The position numbers and the translations under genes were made by a program. A stretch of 64,000 bases of DNA from Clostridiales bacterium (GTDB lineage: Bacteria; Bacillota; Clostridia; Oscillospirales; Oscillospiraceae): contig CP107216.1 in assembly GCA_025757645.1 (NCBI GenBank), positions 1,549,501-1,613,500 of the forward strand, read 5' to 3'. This document shows positions 22,922-31,051 of the stretch, piece after piece. The notes beneath the pieces were generated by a model, which saw nothing but the letters and a program-made list of their open reading frames with translations, was not told where the DNA came from and searched no databases. How positions within the stretch are numbered: position 1 is the first letter of the stretch; every line of letters begins with the position of its first letter.

Positions 22922-23804
22922 TCTGTTTTCTACGGAGGAGAGCCGTGCCGATGCTCAGAGAGAAAAAGTAGTAGAAATCCCGCTGTCGGAACTGCACCCG
23001 TTCAAAGGGCATCCATTCAAAGTCAAGGATGACGAAGCCATGATGGAGACCGCAGACAGTATCAAGCAGTATGGCGTTCTGGTTCCGGCGATTGCTCGAC
23101 CGGACCCGGAGGGCGGTTATGAGCTGGTAGCCGGACACAGGCGGCACAGAGCCAGTGAGCTGGCAGAAAAGGAGACCATGCCGGTCATTGTTCGGAATTT
23201 GGATGATGATGCCGCCACGATCATTATGGTTGACAGCAACCTGCAACGAGAAAGTCTGCTCCCCAGTGAAAGAGCATTTGCCTACAAGATGAAGCTGGAT
23301 GCCATGAAACATCAGGGAGAGCGAGTTGATTTAACTTCGTCCCAAGTTGGGACGAAGTTGAGAGCCGATGAAATATTGGCTCAGCAGGCTGGTTCAAGCA
23401 GAAATCAAGTTCAGCGCTATATCCGTCTGACAGAGCTGATTCCTGAATTGATGGATATGGTGGATGAAAAGAAGATTGCCCTGAACCCTGCCTATGAGCT
23501 GTCCTTTCTCAAAAAGGAGGAACAGGTAGACCTGTTGGACGCGATGGACAGCGAACAGGCTACCCCTTCTCTTTCTCAAGCTCAGCGGCTCAAAAAATAC
23601 AGTCAGGAGGGGCATCTGACCCTCGATATGATGCGTGTCATCATGGGTGAGGAAAAGAAAAGTGATCTGGACCGAGTGACATTTACCTCCGACACTTTGC
23701 GGAAATATTTCCCCAAAAGCTATACGCCCCAGCGGATGCAGGAAACCATTATCAAGCTGCTGGAGGCATGGCAGAAAAAGCGTCAGAGAGACCAGGAACG
23801 ATGA
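22878..23804 (+). CDS. parB: ParB/RepB/Spo0J family partition protein
   Basis: A 308-residue ParB. The N-terminal nuclease-like domain shows IPLSELHPFKGHPF and YGVLVPAIARPDPEGGYEL, then the GHRRHRASE box, which in ParB binds and hydrolyses CTP. A central helix-turn-helix follows (ILAQQAGSSRNQVQRYIRL). The start is TTG 22878 after GAAGGAGGTG. It overlaps parA, so the two are translated together. It probably binds parS-like sites in the ICE, which were not identified. Confidence 0.92.
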   Translation: MKSSAKKVELASVDDLFSTEESRADAQREKVVEIPLSELHPFKGHPFKVKDDEAMMETADSIKQYGVLVPAIARPDPEGGYELVAGHRRHRASELAEKETMPVIVRNLDDDAATIIMVDSNLQRESLLPSERAFAYKMKLDAMKHQGERVDLTSSQVGTKLRADEILAQQAGSSRNQVQRYIRLTELIPELMDMVDEKKIALNPAYELSFLKKEEQVDLLDAMDSEQATPSLSQAQRLKKYSQEGHLTLDMMRVIMGEEKKSDLDRVTFTSDTLRKYFPKSYTPQRMQETIIKLLEAWQKKRQRDQER

Positions 23805-23816
23805 AAGGAGCCGCCT

Positions 23817-24092
23817 ATGAGGGATATTTCAGCCCGTGAGCTGAAAGGACACAACATTCTCGCCGTAGAGAGGTTTTGGGATAATACCCGCTGGATGATC
23901 GAGTTTTCCGTCCTGCGTCCCAGCACTGCTTACGGCAGCCCCGGAGATGAAATGCGGTTGTTTTTGACTGAGGACGGGTATCAGGCCGCCCTGCAAAGCC
24001 AACAGCGCCGGGAGATCAAAATCAAGCGTTACGCTCGTGTGATTGAGGGACATATCCTCGATTTCAAACCGGGAAAACGCCGCCGCTCATAA
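23817..24092 (+). CDS. small ICE protein, paralogue of the gene at 26047
   Basis: A 91-residue soluble protein of no family I can name. The core VERFWDNTRWMIEFSVL, later RLFLTEDGYQAALQSQ, aligns without gaps to the protein encoded at 26047-26358 (LQRFAENTRHMIIFDVL, RLFLSDIGYEKALDSQ). Both also share a terminal I-K-I...A-x-V...G pattern. The C-terminus is basic (KPGKRRRS). It starts 13 bases after parB behind GAAAGGAG, so it is part of the same operon. Confidence 0.7.
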   Translation: MRDISARELKGHNILAVERFWDNTRWMIEFSVLRPSTAYGSPGDEMRLFLTEDGYQAALQSQQRREIKIKRYARVIEGHILDFKPGKRRRS

Positions 24093-24121
24093 ACCCATAC
24101 AACGAAAGGAAAGGAATGACT

Positions 24122-24307
24122 ATGTGTACGGTAAAGGAAATTCAAGAAGCAATCCGGGAAGATTGCAAATCTCAGCATGACATGGATTCAACGGATATTG
24201 ACCGCGTGATGCAAACACTTCCTTTCGCCCAGGAGGAGCCATTTACAGAGGCGCGTCCCCAAAAGCCGCTGTTTTGGTTCTATGCAAGAAAATTTGAAAA
24301 GCGCTGA
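24122..24307 (+). CDS. small ICE protein of unknown function
   Basis: A 61-residue protein with no family I recognise. The acidic N-terminal half is predicted helical (EIQEAIREDCKSQHDMDS). The C-terminus is aromatic and basic (KPLFWFYARKFEKR). ATG 24122 is 8 bases after AAAGG; the alternative ATG 24116 would be too close. It sits in the parAB operon. Confidence 0.6.
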   Translation: MCTVKEIQEAIREDCKSQHDMDSTDIDRVMQTLPFAQEEPFTEARPQKPLFWFYARKFEKR

Positions 24308-24373
24308 ACACCGCAATTCTTTGAAATGAGGATTGCGGTTTTTTGTACCCAAAATTCGGAAGGAGTGAGGTCG

Positions 24374-25243
24374 ATGGCCGTTTTTCGCATTGAACGGACC
24401 CGTGATTATACCGTGATGAGCAATCATCATTTACGAAATGCAAATCTGTCGTTAAAAGCCAAGGGGCTGCTTTCCATGATGCTGTCTTTGCCAGAGGACT
24501 GGAATTACACTACCCGTGGCCTTGCAAAGATCTGTAAGGAAGGCGTGGATGCCATCGGTGCTGCCCTGCGTGAACTGGAAGGAGCCGGATATATCGTGCG
24601 CCATCAGAGACGCGATAAAAGTGGGCGGATTACAGATACCGAGTATGTCATCTATGAACAGCCCCAGCCAGATATGTCCCAGCCGGATACGGCTTCACCA
24701 GATACGGAAAACCCGGATATGGTAAGACCGGATATGGAAAAGCCCGCAGAATTAAATATAGAGAAATCAAATACAGAAAAATCAATTACTTATGGATCAA
24801 GTACCGATTCCATTCCCTTCCGGGAAACAGCGGCGGCAAGACCGCCGGAACGGAAAGGAAGGGATGCGATGTCTGTCACAGAGATAGAAAATTATCGGGA
24901 GTTGATTTTGGAGAATATCGAGTATGACTGCTTGAAGCAGCGTTATCCTCTCTACCTGGATGACCTAAATGAGATCGTAGAGCTGTTGGTCGAAACGGTC
25001 TGTGCCAAACGAAAGACCACCCGGATCTCTGGGGCAGACTTCCCTCACGAGATCGTGCGTTCCCGTTTTTTGAAACTGGACAGCTCCCACATCGAGTTTG
25101 TCATGGACTGTCTGCAAAAGAATACCACCCAGGTACGCAACATGAAGCAGTACCTGCTTGCAGTGCTGTTCAATGCGCCTACCACCATGAACAATCACTT
25201 CACTTCATTGGTCAACCACGATATGCACGCAGGCGGCTGGTAA
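24374..25243 (+). CDS. replication initiator-like protein with DUF6017 domain
   Basis: A 289-residue protein. The N-terminal half is a winged-helix replication-initiator-like domain (LKAKGLLSMMLSLPEDWNYT, GLAKICKEGVDAIGAALREL), as in RepA_N/replisome organiser proteins of ICEs. A linker of five-residue P-D-M/P-D-T repeats (~residues 95-120) follows. The C-terminal DUF6017-type domain starts near MSVTEIENYRELILENIEYD. It is expected to support replication of the excised circle. The start is ATG 24374 with AAGGAGTGAGG upstream. The linker differs in composition from both domains, suggesting a flexible tether. Confidence 0.78.
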   Translation: MAVFRIERTRDYTVMSNHHLRNANLSLKAKGLLSMMLSLPEDWNYTTRGLAKICKEGVDAIGAALRELEGAGYIVRHQRRDKSGRITDTEYVIYEQPQPDMSQPDTASPDTENPDMVRPDMEKPAELNIEKSNTEKSITYGSSTDSIPFRETAAARPPERKGRDAMSVTEIENYRELILENIEYDCLKQRYPLYLDDLNEIVELLVETVCAKRKTTRISGADFPHEIVRSRFLKLDSSHIEFVMDCLQKNTTQVRNMKQYLLAVLFNAPTTMNNHFTSLVNHDMHAGGW

Positions 25244-25277
25244 AGGCCGCCTTTTATCATGCAAAAGGAGGCACGAC

Positions 25278-26024
25278 ATGAACCAGATGGAAATTTTCAA
25301 AAACCCGGAGTTTGGCAGTATCCGGGTCATCGAAGAAAACGGCAAATACCTGTTCTGCGGAACGGATGTGGCCGCTGCGCTGGGGTACAGCAATCCCCGC
25401 GATGCAATTATCCGCCATTGTAGGTATGTCGTGAAACGCGACGCACCTCACCCACAAAGCCCCGACCGCAAAATCAGTATGACTTTTATCCCCGAAGGAG
25501 ATTTGTACCGCCTGATCGTTCACAGCAAATTGCCATCGGCAGAGCGGTTTGAACAGTGGGTATTCGATGAGGTCCTGCCTACTATTCGTAAGCACGGGGC
25601 CTATCTCACAAAAGAGAAGCTGTGGGAGGTTGCCACTTCCCCGGAGGCTCTGATGAAGCTCTGCTCAGACTTGTTGGCTGAGCGTGAAGCGAATATTTCT
25701 CTGCGTAAGGAAAATGCACAGCTGGAGGGCAAAGCCGCTTTCTATGACCTGTTCATCGACTTAAAGCACAGCACCAATCTCAGGACTACCGCCAAAGAGT
25801 TGGATGTCCCGGAGCGCCGGTTTGTTCGGTTTCTGATAGAACGGCGGTTTGTGTACCGCACGGCATCCGGCAATGTGCTGCCTTATGCCAATGTGAAAAA
25901 TGCAGGGCTGTTTTGCGTCAAAGACTACTGCAACCACGGTCATACCGGTTCCTACACGCTGGTCACGCCCCAGGGCAAGCTCTATTTTGCTCAGCTGCGG
26001 GAGATGATCTTGCTGGTCTCATAA
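25278..26024 (+). CDS. phage-type antirepressor (Bro-N plus C-terminal KilAC-like domain)
   Basis: A 248-residue protein. The N-terminal Bro-N domain contains EENGKYLFCGTDVAAALGYSN and the IPEGDLYRLIVHSKLPSAERF signature, with FDEVLPTIRKHGAYL closing the domain (~residues 1-110). A coiled-coil-like stretch (LAEREANISLRKENAQLEGK) precedes a C-terminal DNA-binding part resembling ANT/KilAC (RTTAKELDVPERRFVRFLI). Antirepressors lift repression in prophages. Inside an ICE it may antagonise the element's own or a resident prophage repressor. AAAGGAGG precedes ATG 25278. Confidence 0.85.
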   Translation: MNQMEIFKNPEFGSIRVIEENGKYLFCGTDVAAALGYSNPRDAIIRHCRYVVKRDAPHPQSPDRKISMTFIPEGDLYRLIVHSKLPSAERFEQWVFDEVLPTIRKHGAYLTKEKLWEVATSPEALMKLCSDLLAEREANISLRKENAQLEGKAAFYDLFIDLKHSTNLRTTAKELDVPERRFVRFLIERRFVYRTASGNVLPYANVKNAGLFCVKDYCNHGHTGSYTLVTPQGKLYFAQLREMILLVS

Positions 26025-26046
26025 GAACGGACAGGAAGTGGGTTTT

Positions 26047-26358
26047 ATGCAGGAAGGCAAAACAATCGGGCAGCTGATGGAGGAAATGCGCCAGAAAGCC
26101 GGGGCGCAGAACTATCACGGTCATGACTACATGGATCTCCAGCGATTTGCGGAGAACACCCGGCACATGATTATTTTTGATGTACTGACGCATGACTCCC
26201 CGGTTGGCTGGAAAGGAGAACGCACCCGCCTGTTTTTGTCAGATATAGGCTATGAAAAAGCTCTGGACAGTCAGGCAAATGGGCAGATCAAGATTCTCAG
26301 CCATGCAAAGGTCAGAAATGGAGATTTGTTTTATGACCACAAAGAACAGATACGATAG
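26047..26358 (+). CDS. small ICE protein, paralogue of the gene at 23817
   Basis: A 103-residue protein. An extra helical N-terminus (EGKTIGQLMEEMRQKAGAQN) precedes the shared core LQRFAENTRHMIIFDVL and RLFLSDIGYEKALDSQ, which matches the 23817 protein without gaps. Function is unknown. ATG 26047 is 8 bases from AGGAAG; an in-frame GTG 26038 is possible but overlaps the ribosome binding site. The two copies are separated by about 2 kb, so a tandem duplication followed by insertion, or recruitment from a related element, is possible. Confidence 0.7.
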   Translation: MQEGKTIGQLMEEMRQKAGAQNYHGHDYMDLQRFAENTRHMIIFDVLTHDSPVGWKGERTRLFLSDIGYEKALDSQANGQIKILSHAKVRNGDLFYDHKEQIR

Positions 26359-26370
26359 GAGGAATCCGAT

Positions 26371-26790
26371 ATGAATGAGGAAAAGAAAGTACCCTTTAAG
26401 TGGGAATATGGGGAAGAAACCATATCGCTGCAACTTGGAATGTATGCGAATAATCAGCGGCTTTATATCGGCATGATTACCCATACAGAAGATGGAGCAG
26501 AGGCGTTTGCAGATATGACGGTGAACCTACCAGGATATTCCCTGGACCCCGGAGAGGCGTTTATTTCCGGTGACATCAGCAAGGATTTGCTGCGATTCAT
26601 CAAAGAGAACAAATTGGGGAAGGTGCTTCCCTATCAGGTTCAGTCCGGTTATGGAAAATATTCTGCTGTTGCCTTTGATCTGGAGAAGCTGAAGGCATTT
26701 GACCCCAAAGGTGCGGCAGAGTTCCGGAAAGAGTGGAATCTGCCGGATAAGAAGCCGGTAAAGAAAAAGAGCCGCGGGATGGAGCGATGA
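26371..26790 (+). CDS. DUF4313 domain protein
   Basis: A 139-residue protein matching DUF4313: VPFKWEYGEETISLQLGMY, LYIGMITH, FADMTVNLPGY, FIKENKLGKVLPY. It is found in the accessory block of many Tn1549-like elements; function is unknown. The C-terminal tail is strongly basic (KKPVKKKSRGMER). A good AGGAGG precedes ATG 26371. Confidence 0.78.
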   Translation: MNEEKKVPFKWEYGEETISLQLGMYANNQRLYIGMITHTEDGAEAFADMTVNLPGYSLDPGEAFISGDISKDLLRFIKENKLGKVLPYQVQSGYGKYSAVAFDLEKLKAFDPKGAAEFRKEWNLPDKKPVKKKSRGMER

Positions 26791-26874
26791 AAAAATACCT
26801 CCTCCGGCGGCTGGTGGTTCCGCCTTAGCAAAAAAAGAGATTCCCTGCAAACTTCGTGGAAAGGAGGCGAGAAA

Positions 26875-27375
26875 ATGCAGGAAGAAGTGGAAAACAGAAC
26901 TTTGACGCTGGTTGTCAGTGGAACAAAGTTTACCGGCAGAATGTTTAAGGCTGCCATAAGCAAGTACATGGCACATCGAAAGGAAAAGAAGCTGGAAAAA
27001 CAGAGAAGCCGTGATGCGCCGGTTGTTCCGCATGGAAAACAGACTGTGAAGCAGCTTGTCGGGCAGAATCAGGGAATATCCAACATTGAGATCACAGACC
27101 CCTCTATCAAGGAGTTTGAGAAAATCGCCCGGAAATATGGTGTGGATTATGCGGTGAAAAAGGACCGCAGCAGTTCTCCGCCAAAGTACCTGATTTTTTT
27201 CAAAGGCCGTGATGCAGATGCTCTGACAGCAGCTTTTACAGAGTACACCAACAAAAAGGTCAAAAAGGCAACGAAAACAGAGCGCCCGTCCGTACTGGCA
27301 AAACTTAACCGGTTCAAAGAGATGGTTAAAAATGCTGTGGTGGATCGCACCAAGCGAAAGGAGCTGGAACGATGA
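26875..27375 (+). CDS. PcfB family protein (DUF3801)
   Basis: A 166-residue protein of the PcfB/DUF3801 family. In pCF10 PcfB is an accessory of the relaxosome that interacts with the coupling protein PcfC. Visible features are an N-terminal helical region, DAPVVPHGKQTVKQLVGQNQ, and the central FEKIARKYGVDYAVKKD and YLIFFKGRDADALTAAF segments. It overlaps the VirD4 start by four bases (ATGA), which fits a functional link to the coupling protein. AAAGGAGG precedes ATG 26875. Confidence 0.85.
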   Translation: MQEEVENRTLTLVVSGTKFTGRMFKAAISKYMAHRKEKKLEKQRSRDAPVVPHGKQTVKQLVGQNQGISNIEITDPSIKEFEKIARKYGVDYAVKKDRSSSPPKYLIFFKGRDADALTAAFTEYTNKKVKKATKTERPSVLAKLNRFKEMVKNAVVDRTKRKELER

Positions 27376-29201
27376 AAAAGACATTGGACATCAAAAAGCT
27401 CATTTTGCTGAATATGCCGTATATCCTGATGGGACTGTTTGCTACCAATTTTGGAGAGGCATGGCGAATGGCACAAGGGGCGGATGCTTCAGAAAAGTTT
27501 CTTTCGCTGATTGCGGTTCTGCCTGGGGCGCTGCAAAGTTTCTGGCCAAGCCTGCATCCATTGGACTTGTTGGTAGGACTGTGTTGTGGAGGCAGTCTGA
27601 GGCTGGCGGTGTATCTTAAAAGCAAGAACGCCAAGAAATATCGACATGGTTTGGAATATGGTTCGGCCCGCTGGGGAACCCGTGAGGATATTGCACCTTA
27701 CGTTGATCCTGTATTTCAGAACAATGTGATTCTGACGAAAACGGAGAGCCTGACCATGAACAGCCGCCCCAAGGACCCCAAGGCTGCCAGAAACAAAAAT
27801 GTACTGGTGATTGGCGGCTCCGGTTCCGGTAAGACCCGATTCTGGCTGAAACCAAACCTGATGCAGATGCACAGCTCCTATGTTGTGACGGACCCGAAAG
27901 GAACAATTCTGGTGGAGTGCGGAAAAATGCTCCAAAGGGGTGCGCCCAAGCTGGGGAAGGACGGAAAGCCCATGAAGGATAAGCACGGCAAGGTCATTTA
28001 TGAGCCGTACCGAATCAAGGTCCTAAATACCATCAACTTCAAGAAGTCCATGCACTATAACCCCTTTGCATACATCCACTCGGAAAAGGATATTTTGAAG
28101 CTGGTGACAACGCTGATCGCCAATACCAAAGGCGAAGGCAAGGCCGGAGACGATTTCTGGGTAAAAGCAGAAACCTTGTTGTACTGCGCGCTTATTGGCT
28201 ATATCCATTATGAGGCTCCGGTGGAGGAGCAGAACTTCTCTACCCTCATTGAGTTCATCAACGCCATGGAAGTCCGTGAGGATGACGAGGAGTTCAAAAA
28301 CCCCGTAGACCTGATGTTTGATGCACTGGAAGCCGAGAAGCCAAATCACTTTGCGGTGCGCCAGTATAAGAAATATAAGCTGGCCGCCGGCAAAACAGCC
28401 AAGTCGATTTTGATTTCCTGCGGCGCTCGCCTTGCCGTGTTCGACATTGCAGAGTTGCGTGAGGTCACGGCTTATGATGAGCTGGAGCTGGATACTCTGG
28501 GAGACAGGAAAACTGCTCTGTTCCTCATTATGAGTGATACGGATGACAGCTTTAACTTCCTGATCTCCATGTGTTATACCCAGCTTTTCAATCTGCTCTG
28601 CGAAAAAGCCGACGATGTGTATGGCGGCAGGCTTCCGGTTCATGTGCGCTGTTTGATTGATGAGTGTGCTAACATCGGGCAGATTCCGAAACTGGAAAAG
28701 CTGGTGGCCACCATCCGAAGCCGTGAAATCTCTGCCTGTCTGGTGTTGCAGGCACAGAGTCAGCTCAAGGCGATCTATAAGGATAACGCAGATACCATCA
28801 TCGGTAACATGGATACATCCATCTTCCTGGGCGGTAAAGAGCCGACTACCCTCAAAGAGCTGGCTGCCGTGCTGGGCAAGGAAACCATCGACACCTACAA
28901 TACCGGAGAGAGCCGTGGGAGGGAAACCTCCCATTCACTCAACTATCAAAAATTGGGGAAAGAGCTGATGAGCCAGGATGAGCTTGCTGTTATGGATGGA
29001 GGCAAGTGTATCCTCCAGCTGCGCGGTGTGCGTCCTTTCCTTTCGGATAAGTACGACATCACCAAGCACCCCAATTTCAAGTACACTGCCGACGCGGATG
29101 ATAAGAACGCTTTTGACATTGAAGCATTCTTGTCTGCAAGGCTGAAACTCAAGCCCAATGAGGTCTGCGATGTATATGAAGTAGACACAAAGGGCGCTTA
29201 A
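27372..29201 (+). CDS. VirD4-like type IV coupling protein, CD1115 family
   Basis: A 609-residue hexameric ATPase that links the relaxosome to the mating channel. The N-terminus has two membrane segments (residues ~10-30 and ~60-85). Walker A is GGSGSGKT near 148-155. An all-alpha domain lies near 265-355, with the core ALIGYIHYEAPVEEQNF. Walker B in VRCLIDECANIG lies near 427-437, followed by IRSREISACLVLQAQSQL. Length fits the family. It is translationally coupled to the PcfB gene. The all-alpha domain is the part matched by the small protein encoded at 36750. Confidence 0.94.
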   Translation: MKKTLDIKKLILLNMPYILMGLFATNFGEAWRMAQGADASEKFLSLIAVLPGALQSFWPSLHPLDLLVGLCCGGSLRLAVYLKSKNAKKYRHGLEYGSARWGTREDIAPYVDPVFQNNVILTKTESLTMNSRPKDPKAARNKNVLVIGGSGSGKTRFWLKPNLMQMHSSYVVTDPKGTILVECGKMLQRGAPKLGKDGKPMKDKHGKVIYEPYRIKVLNTINFKKSMHYNPFAYIHSEKDILKLVTTLIANTKGEGKAGDDFWVKAETLLYCALIGYIHYEAPVEEQNFSTLIEFINAMEVREDDEEFKNPVDLMFDALEAEKPNHFAVRQYKKYKLAAGKTAKSILISCGARLAVFDIAELREVTAYDELELDTLGDRKTALFLIMSDTDDSFNFLISMCYTQLFNLLCEKADDVYGGRLPVHVRCLIDECANIGQIPKLEKLVATIRSREISACLVLQAQSQLKAIYKDNADTIIGNMDTSIFLGGKEPTTLKELAAVLGKETIDTYNTGESRGRETSHSLNYQKLGKELMSQDELAVMDGGKCILQLRGVRPFLSDKYDITKHPNFKYTADADDKNAFDIEAFLSARLKLKPNEVCDVYEVDTKGA

Positions 29202-29420
29202 TTTCGTTCCGCTTTAGAAGGGAGTGATCTTATCTATTCGCCGCACCTGCCCTCTATGGGCCATTGGCGTACAAAGCGGACAATCGCGAGAAAAAATAAT
29301 GAAAAAGGAGGACAGCCGGAATCATGCCCCCGGAAACCGGGCGGCAGATTGTTCCGGCTTTTGTATGCCTATGAAACATGACAAACATATTTTTTAATCA
29401 GATTCCGGCTAACAAACTAT
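29202..29420 (+). other. structured leader between virD4 and maff2, with a possible 57-codon ORF
   Basis: A 219-base gap. AGCCGGAA (29314-29321) pairs with TTCCGGCT (29352-29359), enclosing CCCGG-AAA-CCGGG (29329-29341), and TTT follows, so a terminator or attenuator is likely. A frame from GTG 29224 to TAA 29395-29397 reads through it (SIRRTCPLWAIGVQSGQ in its first half) but lacks a properly spaced ribosome binding site. Coding potential is doubtful; RNA structure is the better supported reading. Confidence 0.45.
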
Positions 29421-29639
29421 ATGGCATTTTTTGAACAGGCAATCACCGTTCTTCAGACCCTCGTTATCGCGCTCGGTGCCGGTCTCGGTATCTGGGGCGT
29501 TATCAACCTGCTGGAAGGTTACGGCAACGACAACCCCGGCGCCAAGAGCCAGGGCATGAAGCAGCTCATGGCCGGTGCTGGTGTAGCCGTGGTAGGCATG
29601 GTCCTTGTACCTCTGCTCTCCGGGCTTTTCTCTGTCTAA
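29421..29639 (+). CDS. Maff2 family conjugation membrane protein
   Basis: A 72-residue protein with two hydrophobic segments (VLQTLVIALGAGLGIWGVINL and AGAGVAVVGMVLVPLLSGLF) and a glycine-rich loop between. This is the Maff2 pattern, a small VirB2/VirB3-position membrane component found before the VirB6-like gene in these ICEs. No recognisable Shine-Dalgarno sequence precedes ATG 29421, which is unusual here. Codon use is more GC-rich than its neighbours, which may reflect high expression. Confidence 0.88.
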   Translation: MAFFEQAITVLQTLVIALGAGLGIWGVINLLEGYGNDNPGAKSQGMKQLMAGAGVAVVGMVLVPLLSGLFSV

Positions 29640-29708
29640 GCGTCTCCGTATGAAATCCTTGCCGCTCCCGCAGTTTTGCGGGGGCGGCGGAAAGGAGGTT
29701 GACACCGT

Positions 29709-30578
29709 ATGGATTTCTTACTTGAAGCCCTGACAAATTGGCTGAAAGAAATGCTGGTGGGCGGCATTATGAGCAACCTTTCGGGGATGTTTGACAGTGT
29801 AAACCAGCAGGTCGCGGATATATCCGTACAGGTAGGCCAGACCCCACAGGGATGGAATGGCAGTATTTTCAGCATGATTGAGAATCTGTCCAACTCCATC
29901 ATGGTGCCGATTGCAGGCGTGATCCTGGCTATCGTGATGACCGTAGACCTGATCCAGATGATTGCAGACAAGAACAACCTGCATGATGTGGATACCTGGA
30001 TGATTTTCAAGTGGGTGTTCAAATCAGCTGCTGCCATCCTCATTGTCACAAACACATGGAATATCGTGATGGGCGTCTTTGATATGGCGCAGAGCGTGGT
30101 GGCGCAGGCGGCAGGGATTATCAATTCGGATGCGTCCATTGACATTTCCTCAGTTATGACCGATCTGGAACCGAGGCTGATGGAAATGGATCTGGGACCG
30201 CTGTTCGGACTGTGGTTCCAATCCCTCTTTATTGGCATTACCATGTGGGCGTTGTATATCTGTATCTTTATCGTTATTTATGGCCGTATGATCGAGATTT
30301 ACCTTGTGACTTCGGTGGCTCCCGTTCCAATGGCTGCAATGATGGGTAAAGAATGGGGCGGTATGGGACAGAATTACCTCCGATCCCTGCTGGCGCTGGG
30401 CTTTCAGGCGTTTCTCATTATCGTCTGCGTGGCAATTTATGCTGTGCTGGTGCAGAACATCGCTCTGGAAGATGACATCATCATGGCGATCTGGAGCTGC
30501 GTGGGCTACACCGTACTGCTGTGCTTTACACTATTCAAAACCGGCAGCCTCGCAAAATCAGTCTTTCAGGCGCATTAA
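29709..30578 (+). CDS. VirB6/TrbL-like conjugal transfer protein, CD1112 family
   Basis: A 289-residue polytopic membrane protein with about six hydrophobic segments, for example IAGVILAIVMTVDLIQMI, AAAILIVTNTWNIVM, IGITMWALYICIFIVIY and FLIIVCVAIYAVLV. The APVPMAAMMGKEW and GQNYLRSLLALGFQAF segments are typical of VirB6/TrbL-like inner-membrane channel parts of type IV secretion in Gram-positives. AAAGGAGG precedes ATG 29709. It sits between maff2 and prgI. Confidence 0.88.
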   Translation: MDFLLEALTNWLKEMLVGGIMSNLSGMFDSVNQQVADISVQVGQTPQGWNGSIFSMIENLSNSIMVPIAGVILAIVMTVDLIQMIADKNNLHDVDTWMIFKWVFKSAAAILIVTNTWNIVMGVFDMAQSVVAQAAGIINSDASIDISSVMTDLEPRLMEMDLGPLFGLWFQSLFIGITMWALYICIFIVIYGRMIEIYLVTSVAPVPMAAMMGKEWGGMGQNYLRSLLALGFQAFLIIVCVAIYAVLVQNIALEDDIIMAIWSCVGYTVLLCFTLFKTGSLAKSVFQAH

Positions 30579-30598
30579 AACGGAAGGAGGTTCCCACA

Positions 30599-31051
30599 TT
30601 GGCTTATGTACCCGTACCCAAGGACTTAACAAAAGTCAAAACAAAGGTCATGTTCAATCTGACCAAGCGGCAGCTTATCTGCTTCACGGGCGGAGCGCTT
30701 ATTGGCGTACCGCTTTTCTTTTTGCTCAGAAAACCTACCGGAAACAGTGTAGCGGCTATGTGTATGATGCTGGTTATGCTGCCCTTCTTTATGCTGGCTA
30801 TGTACGAAAAGCATGGACAGCCCCTTGAAAAGATCGTGGGCAACATTCTCAAAGTAGCTGTGATCCGTCCCAAGCAGCGTCCCTACCAGACCAATAACTT
30901 TTATGCCGTATTAAAGCGGCAGGAAATGCTCGATAAGGAGGTGTATGACATTGTTCACCGCAATAAAAAAATGGCTGCATCGGATGTTCGGGAAAACCGA
31001 GGAAAAAACTGTGCAGCCGGTAAAGACAAAGAAAAAGCTGTCCCGCGCTGA
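30599..31051 (+). CDS. PrgI family membrane protein
   Basis: A 150-residue protein with the N-terminal AYVPVPKDLTKVK motif, two adjacent membrane segments (LICFTGGALIGVPLFFLL and AAMCMMLVMLPFFMLAMY) and KHGQPLEKIVGN. This is the PrgI family, the VirB3-position partner of VirB4. The start is TTG 30599, fixed by GGAAGGAGG eight bases upstream. It overlaps the VirB4 start by 107 bases, a long overlap that suggests fixed stoichiometry. Confidence 0.86.
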   Translation: MAYVPVPKDLTKVKTKVMFNLTKRQLICFTGGALIGVPLFFLLRKPTGNSVAAMCMMLVMLPFFMLAMYEKHGQPLEKIVGNILKVAVIRPKQRPYQTNNFYAVLKRQEMLDKEVYDIVHRNKKMAASDVRENRGKNCAAGKDKEKAVPR

